Assembly: GCA_965649825.1 (NCBI GenBank)
Contig: OZ287711.1
Span: 124,001 to 188,000 of the forward strand
Direction: 5' to 3'
Source: Penicillus capitatus
Lineage: Eukaryota; Chlorophyta
Length of the DNA stretch: 64,000 bases
Every line of letters starts with the position of its first letter. The stretch's first letter is position 1. Below the pieces are notes generated by a model, which was given only the letters and a program-made list of their open reading frames with translations, was not told where the DNA came from and did not search any database. Positions 57,309 through 64,000 of the stretch are shown here, in pieces. A program made the translations under genes and the position numbers.

Positions 57309-59180
57309 ATGAGCTCGTCTGCTTACACTTATGTAAATCTTCAATCAACAAGGAGTAGTGTCATGATGGTGAAGGACAAGAGAGGGGTAGCCAAGCTGAT
57401 CGATGGGAATGACGTAAAGCATGACGAGATCTTGACGTCAGGATTCTTCGCATCGATGCAAACATCTATGCCGCCAAATCCGACGCCGGAGGACTCGAAC
57501 CCTTCGAACGCGCCACCCCGTCCAGAACCGCCAGATACCCACGGCGGTGACTCGGAGCAACCCCTCCAGCCACCGCGACAGTCCTGGGCAGACTCAGTGG
57601 AAGCGGAATAGAGACGAGCGAGTCTAACACAGCCTCGAGCCGGAGATTACAAGATCACGCTTCGCCGCGTCTACGAAAAGCTTGTCACGATCAACAGTGA
57701 CGATACTACTCGCCCAGCACTGGAATCGGCCAAACTACTGGTTGAGGGTCTACTCTCCGGTGCGGAAATGGCAGACGCCATGCGCCCCGCAACCGTCCCG
57801 TCGCAGCATGCCGATGCCTATCCAACACTACGACAAAGTACCCTAACCGGACTGTCCTCCGGTCGCCCACCGCAATCGACCTACCTAAGCATTGCCCGCT
57901 CGAACTTGAGACCTGCCTCCAGACGTCCGCCCGAAGCGCTTCGGACTGGGACTGCCCCTATGACAGGAGTTCGTCGTGCTCCCTTCTCAGCAGCTGCCCG
58001 CGACAAACAAACAGCGTTGGACCGCCTACGCCGACTCCGCCCCCTAGCCCCGAATGCAAGCTGCCAGTTCTTTATGTCGCCCGTTGTGGAGGACGCATGC
58101 CGACCAGTCCCTAGCTACTTCCGGTTCAGAGAAGCGTGGGAAGCATGGGCAGCAGAAATTGGTGGTCGGATCGAGATGCTCCGCTCGATGCCGAGCGGTG
58201 ACTACTTGGTACAAGGCGACGATAATGTCATTCAGTGGATGCGTACGCACTATTACCCAGAAGTCAACTTTGTGGACTTTGGCTCCTGGCAGCCACGTCC
58301 ACAACCGACTGATCCTTCCCCCTCCGTGGTATTGGAAGGTGTTGATCTGGGCATGTCTCACAGAGAAATCATCAGAGAAATAAAGAAGAATGCGGCAATC
58401 CTTGAGATACCCGAATCGCAACTACAATCAGCAACACTCACCTTTTCCCGTTTCTTTCGGAAGCCTTTTGTGGGTTCGGGTGCTGAGCCCACCCTGAATG
58501 GACGACTGGTTGGCCCGGTATCGATCATTAGCGCTCTCAGACAGCGTCAAGGTTGCTTTCTGGGCACGATACCGATATATGCCAGAGCGTATTCAAGACC
58601 CACGAACAATACCACCGCGTACCAGCATGACAACGCAGGCACACCCAATGAAGACCATCGCGACAACCGTGACAAACGCACATCAACAGCCCGAGAGAAT
58701 GAAGAACAAGATCTCATGGCAACAGAGGAAAGAGAAGGTTATGAACAAGCGCTCCCACCTTCGGTGCGCCAGAAAACAACAGCGGACAATGAAACACGGC
58801 TACTCTCTCCCAGGAGGGACGACCCCTCCCGCAGAGAATGGCTGCAATCATTAACACTTCCCCCTCCGAATCTCTTAGCGTCGGCACCGCCGGCCACCGG
58901 AAAAGAAACACCAGAAGAGACGATAGAGGAGACGCCCGATACTGCAGGACTCAGAGCCCAAGAGACACTGCCAGACTCTGAAAACCCCTTCGAGGCTCTT
59001 TCGGCTGAGATTCAACAAGGACTGGACGACCTCTCCGATTTGCAGAGACGTCAAGCGGCGACTCCTAGCTTGACGCCACGAGACGTCCGATCCAAAGAAC
59101 CCCCGCCGTCCGGCCCTCGACGCAGCGAACGCCTTCGCCGCCAGCGCGAGCGACAAGAACAAGACAAACAACAACAATGA
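57309..59180 (+). pseudogene. LINE ORF1 protein with one in-frame stop
   Basis: One frame runs from 57309 to 59180 (about 623 codons), broken only by TAG at 57609. The N-terminal part is Pro-rich and contains SWADSVE. The middle (PSVVLEGVDLGMSHREIIREI) has the spacing of the RNA-binding domain of LINE ORF1 proteins. The C-terminus is long, charged and Gln/Arg-rich. ORF1p coats the element's RNA. The lone stop suggests recent inactivation, or an assembly error. The ORF1 stop overlaps the ORF2 start. Confidence 0.75.
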
Positions 59181-59467
59181 CGGAGCACATACCACCGCGA
59201 TCACTCACGCACAAGCAATCTGCCACGCACCACTTCACCTGTGACCAATGTAACCTGGCTGGAAGACAAATCAGCATGGACGCACTTCAACTCTGGCTCC
59301 TGGAACAAAACCCAGACGTATTCATCTGCAGTGACCCCCCGTGGTTTCTGAGAACTCATGAATTCACATCGATGCGACACGCCTGGATTCGCTGTTCCAA
59401 AGACAAGGATGCCCTTGCGGGCATCTGTGAGCGACAGACGCTCGCGACAGAGACGGATGGGACATAA
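59177..59467 (+). pseudogene. LINE ORF2 start, cut by an LTR element
   Basis: The start ATG overlaps the ORF1 TGA as ATGA, a layout seen where ORF2 is translated by reinitiation. The first 80 residues match the beginning of an apurinic-type endonuclease (QCNLAGRQISMDALQLWLL, then NPDVFICSDPPW). At about 59425 the reading passes into the LTR of the next element, so the endonuclease and reverse transcriptase are separated from the start. Confidence 0.72.
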
Positions 59468-59574
59468 TGATAGAAGATAAATTGTCGCGAAAAACGACAG
59501 AGCGTCCCTTTAAAAAAGTTCGCTAGGGTTTTGTGTTTCGCCGCGATTTTCGCGTTCGCGGTGCAAATAGCACA
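59426..59574 (+). repeat. Probable 5' LTR of the Ty3-like element
   Basis: It begins TGTGAGCG and ends AATAGCACA, immediately before a TGGTTTCGGAGC primer-binding site identical to that of the deleted element. The left boundary is inferred from the TGTG/CACA ends and the break in the LINE frame; the matching 3' LTR is beyond the window. Confidence 0.55.
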
Positions 59575-62500
59575 TGGTTTCGGAGCGAGTTGTAACTGTA
59601 GTGGCCACTCTAGTAGCCACTACCCTCGGGAGACTCTTCGTCGGTTGGCTCTGGGAGCCGGCCGATAGTCCTAGAGGCGGCGACGAAGACTACTGCCCGG
59701 TCGATGAGGACGAAGAATTTATGTCGTCTCGTTGGGCGAACGCAAAATGGCTGCTTTGGGTGTTTAGCGCTTTGACGGTTATGACTATCCTCTCCATCGG
59801 AGGCGCACTGCTTGTTATATGGAGATGGAGACGGAAAGATTTATCTTTCGAGCCGGCGACCTGTAATCGTGAAGACGGAGTCGCGCTTGCACTATCGCAG
59901 CCATGGCCTTATGATTCAGAGCGCCGCGTCGGTAGGAACCGACGATTGAGCGAATGGACAGTCCGAACACATCGGCAGACTATCGCGAAGCTGGAATTTG
60001 AGATAGTGGACCCATTTCAACGGGTTAGAGCCTTGACAGCGCATTTCGATGAGACGACGCCATTCGGCGACTCAGTGACCGCCGATATTCGTTCGGTCTG
60101 TGTGGCATATACAGGAGGTGGCCCCTTACCTCCTAACACAAAGGGAGCAAGAGCTGAAGTTGCATCGCGCGGTGAGGAGATGTGGAAGGCTGTAGCCGCG
60201 CGCTTGGAGCGTCTGCATGGGGGAGTGGAGGACGTGCCAGACCGCGTGCAATACTTGGTTGAGTTGCGCCGCGGGGAGACCGAATCGGCCTTGGCCTTTG
60301 TCAACCGTTGCAGAGTCGTCTATTTCGGACAGTGTGAAGGAGTGAGCATGAGGCGCGCCATGAATGTGGTGATGGCGAAGCTCGAACCAGAGTTTGTAAG
60401 CTACCTCAGGAACAACGCGGATTACAATCTCCTCGATTTCGAAGAACTACAAGCCTTAGCAACTCGATACCACACGTGGAGTAATGTGAAGAGACCAAGA
60501 TCAGGTCACAGGCATCACATCGGGCACATCGGACAGGAGGAAGATTCCGTGGTCGATCCGTACAACGCAGATCTGGTCGATCCCGAAGATCCAGCGTATC
60601 AAGAACGCGAGGGCGAAGTTGTGAACATGACGAAGAAGATGGACGATACTGCCGGAAAATCAAAGCAGTTTCACGGACATTGTTTTAGATGCGGAAAATA
60701 CGGACATCGTAAACGCGATTGTAAGGAGAAGAGTGGTTCTGAGTATACCATGCCTTCGACGCATACGGCGACTAATGCGGCGACGATGAAGAGTTCTGCC
60801 GTTGAAGAGGGGCTCCCACTCTTGCATCTCACCGTCAATCTTGGTCAAACCCGGGATACTCAAAGGAAGACGCGGATGCTGGTCGATACTGGCGCTGCTC
60901 GCAGTGTGATACCTTTGCGCTTGGTTCGAAAGCAAGGGTGGCCCGTCGATCCCTCCGGAGCAAAGTCTCTCCAAGCCTTCAATGGTCAAGTGGAGAGGAC
61001 ATCGGGTGTGACGGACTTATGGACTACGATCGGCCGTGAGACTAGAAAGGTGCAATTTGAAGTCTCATCCTCAGCATCGCAGCCTTTGATTGGGAAACCA
61101 ACTCTCACTGCATTTGGTGCCATCATTGACTGTGTATCCGATGCATTACGCATTGAGAATGGGGAACTTATTCCATGCTCTGCGGTTAAGAGTCAAGTCG
61201 ACGTGGAATCCGAAGATCGACAAAGACGACCTGACAAAAATGATCTGGTGATACGGGAAGATGAGACTAGGACGGCAAAGCCATTCCGACGGGAGAACGC
61301 TGTTTTCTTACCCCTCGGCCGATCGTTAGTGCTCAAGCCGAAGGACATGACGACAGTGCAGTTGCCATATAGTGTCATGAACGGAGAAGTGCTCCTATCG
61401 GGTTCCGGAAATCTGCCGGCCGGAATAGCCGTCATCGGAGCCACGAGACAGCGAGGGGTACCTTTGAAAGTTCATTTCATCAATCTTTCAAGCGAACCCC
61501 AGCAACTGGGAGCAAAGAACGGAGCCGTCGGCTTTCTAGTCCCCCAAGAGACGTCAGTGTTCCTTCACCGAGTGTCAGGAGAGATAGTTCCCATTGAACG
61601 CAATCGCCCAGCAAAGCGGGCGGTTATCGCCACCTGTACGGTCATGGAAGAGCTGCAGAAGAAGTTTCCGGAGGTGCTTCGCGACGGCATCGGGATGACG
61701 ACCCACTATGCAGTCACAGATGCAGGATTGCGCGAAAATGTCGATTGGAGCCGACTTAAGCTGAGATTTCATTCGCAAGCAGAGTGTGACAAAATGCGAC
61801 CGATGGTAAGAGATCTCCTTGACCTAGACGTTATCGAGACGGTCAAGACCCGGCCAACAGTTGTCACCCCGATGATCATAGTGACGTCCCCAAACGGGAA
61901 GTCCCGTTTGGTCCATGATTTTCGTCTATTGAATGCAGCTTCGCTCGCACTACAAGCCAACGCTTTAGACAGAATGAAGACAATCGAATCAGTACCTGAA
62001 CGAGAGGTTTGGAGTACAATTGACCTGGCGAAGGGATATATGCAGATACCTCTCGATGAGTCAATTCGACAGTATTTCGGTTTCGAGCTGCAAGGTCAAT
62101 GGTACAGATTTAAGCGAGTACCGTTCGGTTGGATTCATTCGGGGACGCATTTCACGACGGCTCTCAACATGACGATGGCCGAAATAGCTCCAAAGTTGCC
62201 TCCGGATGCAGTGATTCGAGCCTATGTTGACGACATATTACTGGGTACCCAGACCGAGGAATCTCATGATACTGGGGGTGATTTTTCAGGCCTTATCGGC
62301 TCACGGATGGTGTTGCAACCCGCAGAAAATCCGTTTAAAACGTCCGGCTGTCGAGTTCCTCGGGATTGAGATCGGGCGCGACGGCCTCCGACCATCCTCG
62401 GGCCTCATTAAAAAGCTCTCAGACCTCTGTATACCGAACAACACAAAAGAGTTGCGGGTCGTGTTTGGTCTGTTGAACCAACTGGTCAGATTCCAAGGTC

Positions 62501-64000
62501 ATCAGCATGCCATCGTCGCCCCGCTGCGACAGTATCAAGGAAAGCCTCCGGATGCCTTCAGAACAGAAGAGTTTCGCAGAGTGTGGAATGAAGTAATAAA
62601 GAGGACCCAGACTGAGTGGCATGTGCTTAGCTTCCCCCAAAAGAATGGGAAGTGGACCGTGATTTCTGATGCTAGCTCAACGGGGTATGGGGCTGTTCTT
62701 TTATCGGATGACAAACCTGTGGCGATGTTCAGCAAGTCTTCGTCGAAGACTTGGGCACATTCCAGCGAGGCAGAAATCGACGCTATCTTGCTGGCCCTCC
62801 GTGCGTTTGAGGGCTACATCGCACACTGCCCCGTCGAGGTGTACACCGACAACTGGGCAGCCTTTCGCGCCATGTCTCCTGACAATTGCAGCCCGATTGT
62901 CCTCCGCAGACTGGATCAGATTTTGCAGTTTAACCCGAGTGTCAAGTTCATCCCAGGCGTTGAGAACACTGCTGCGGACCTTCTGTCACGATCCACCTAT
63001 CTCCAACGAAGGATACACGCAATCGATTCCCCCGAGGTTCCGACGGAAAAGATACCGACATTGACACTAGAGCGCAGAAGGTTCATTGAGGACGTACACA
63101 ACCGAGGCCATGTAGGACCCGCCGCAGTCGCGGATGAGCTTCGCCGGCGAGGGAAGTCATACAAGGGAATGTTCAAGGACATTAGGACTATTCTCAAGTC
63201 TTGTGATGCTTGCCAGAAGTGGCAGAAGCGAGTCCCACAGGAGTCATTTGGTTCCGTTGAAGCCATTCGCCCCGCTCAAGTCGTGGGGATCGATTTTATG
63301 GGACCGTTCCCGGCACAGAGCCGAAGCGCTGGAGGATACGTCGGGGTGGCGATTGACGGATTAACCCGTTTCGTAGAAACAGTGATTGTGCCGGACACTA
63401 GCATCCGATCCGTGATGAAGCTCGTTCGACATTGGATCAATCGACATTCGACTCCGGAAACGATCATATCAGATGCTGGAGCCGCGCTGCGTTCGAGCGA
63501 ATTCAGTAATTTCTGTGGCAGAAATCAGATTCGACATGTGATGGCCGCCCCTCATCACCAAGCTTCGAACGGACTAGTGGAACGTGCGATCCAGACCATT
63601 CTACGTAGGATAAGGAGAATGATGAGCACGAGCAACTCGCCCTGGCGCCGTTCGATTTCCGAAGCTGTGGGTATATACAACACTACAAAACATTCCGTGA
63701 CTGGATATAGGCCGAAAGAGCTTATGTTCGGATTGGGACAGTCGGAAGGGAATCCGGGTATGGCATTGGATAAAGCCCGACAACAAGCTGTGGTTCGTAC
63801 GCGACAACAGAGGGCATATCGAAATAGCCGTCGACAAGGGAGGCGCCAGATTCCGTTAGAGATCGGATCCGAGGTGTTGATTTACCTTCACAAGGGACGT
63901 CGCAAACTGGATCCCTGGTGGAGCGGTCCGCACGTCATCACCGCTCGCCTCTCCTCCCGACGATACTTGGTTTCTAAGAATGGAAGAAGCCAAGTAGTGC
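59574..64000 (+). mobile_element. Ty3-like LTR retrotransposon, body, runs off the edge
   Basis: A near-complete gag-pol. The 931-codon first frame (59574-62369) has two N-terminal membrane segments (about residues 6-27 and 59-83), a Gag region, a CCHC knuckle (CFRCGKYGHRKRDC, about 370), a protease (RMLVDTGAARSVIP, about 437) and reverse transcriptase up to YVDDILLG (about 884). A one-base frame change near a GGGGG run at 62274 moves the rest to a second frame: RNase H (VISDASSTGYGAVL, SEAEIDAI, YTDN), an integrase zinc domain (HNRGHVG...CDACQKW), a DDE core (GIDFMGPFP, IISDAGAAL, NGLVERAIQ) and a C-terminal GPHVI domain. The domain order RT-RH-IN defines Ty3/Metaviridae. No chromodomain is visible before the edge. 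Confidence 0.93.

Noticed and set aside
1-64000. CRISPR arrays, bacterial operons or ribosome binding sites
   Set aside because: The sequence is eukaryotic nuclear DNA with spliceosomal introns; no array of regularly spaced repeats was seen.
1-64000. tRNA and rRNA genes
   Set aside because: None was recognised by eye; a covariance-model search would be needed to exclude them.

Overview
The window is nuclear DNA of a flagellated, green-lineage eukaryote, probably a streptophyte-type unicellular alga. This is inferred from the genes: a chlorophyll b reductase (NYC1/NOL type), Rubisco accumulation factor 1, a plastid-type N-acetylglutamate kinase, a phytepsin-type aspartic protease with a plant-specific insert, a plant-type COX7a and an ILR3-like bHLH factor sit beside HYDIN, a protein of motile cilia. 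No species name can be proven from the sequence. Genes are split by very short GT-AG introns, about 35-62 nt. I placed most splice sites by requiring frame continuity and family conservation.

Layout. (1) 1-13.9 kb is a repeat-rich left arm. It holds a decayed LINE-like ORF1 relic, an AKAP7-like 2H phosphoesterase gene, two patatin-like lipase genes and a PAN/Apple-type gene with a truncated second copy. (2) 13.9-45.5 kb is a gene-dense core. The order is bHLH(+), HYDIN(-), LarB/PurE-like(+), COX7a(-), argB/NAGK(+), MCCC2(-), RAF1(+), phytepsin(-), NOL(-), a small hypothetical gene(+), two Cys-rich surface proteins(+), an ENT nucleoside transporter(+), an F-box/LRR protein(+), a plastid-targeted unknown(-) and a small hypothetical gene(+). 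From bHLH to phytepsin the strands alternate strictly, with 26-265 bp between neighbouring coding regions. (3) 45.6-53.2 kb is a right arm containing an inverted copy of the 4.4-7.9 kb block: a frameshifted PAN-type pseudogene and a third intact patatin gene. (4) 53.2-64 kb is a nest of retroelements: a deleted LTR element carrying an ORF1-only LINE insertion with a 16-bp target duplication, then a LINE whose ORF2 is split by a nearly complete Ty3-like element running off the right edge.

Functionally, several core genes serve the plastid (arginine synthesis, Rubisco assembly, chlorophyll b turnover and two or more transit-peptide proteins). Others serve mitochondria (leucine catabolism, complex IV), the cilium (HYDIN) and the cell surface or vacuole. 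They look like a compact housekeeping neighbourhood rather than one pathway. The most unusual points are the Gag proteins with membrane segments whose start codon sits on the LTR/primer-binding-site junction, the degenerate nucleotide-binding loop in HYDIN, and the expanding patatin/PAN gene pair on mirror-image arms.
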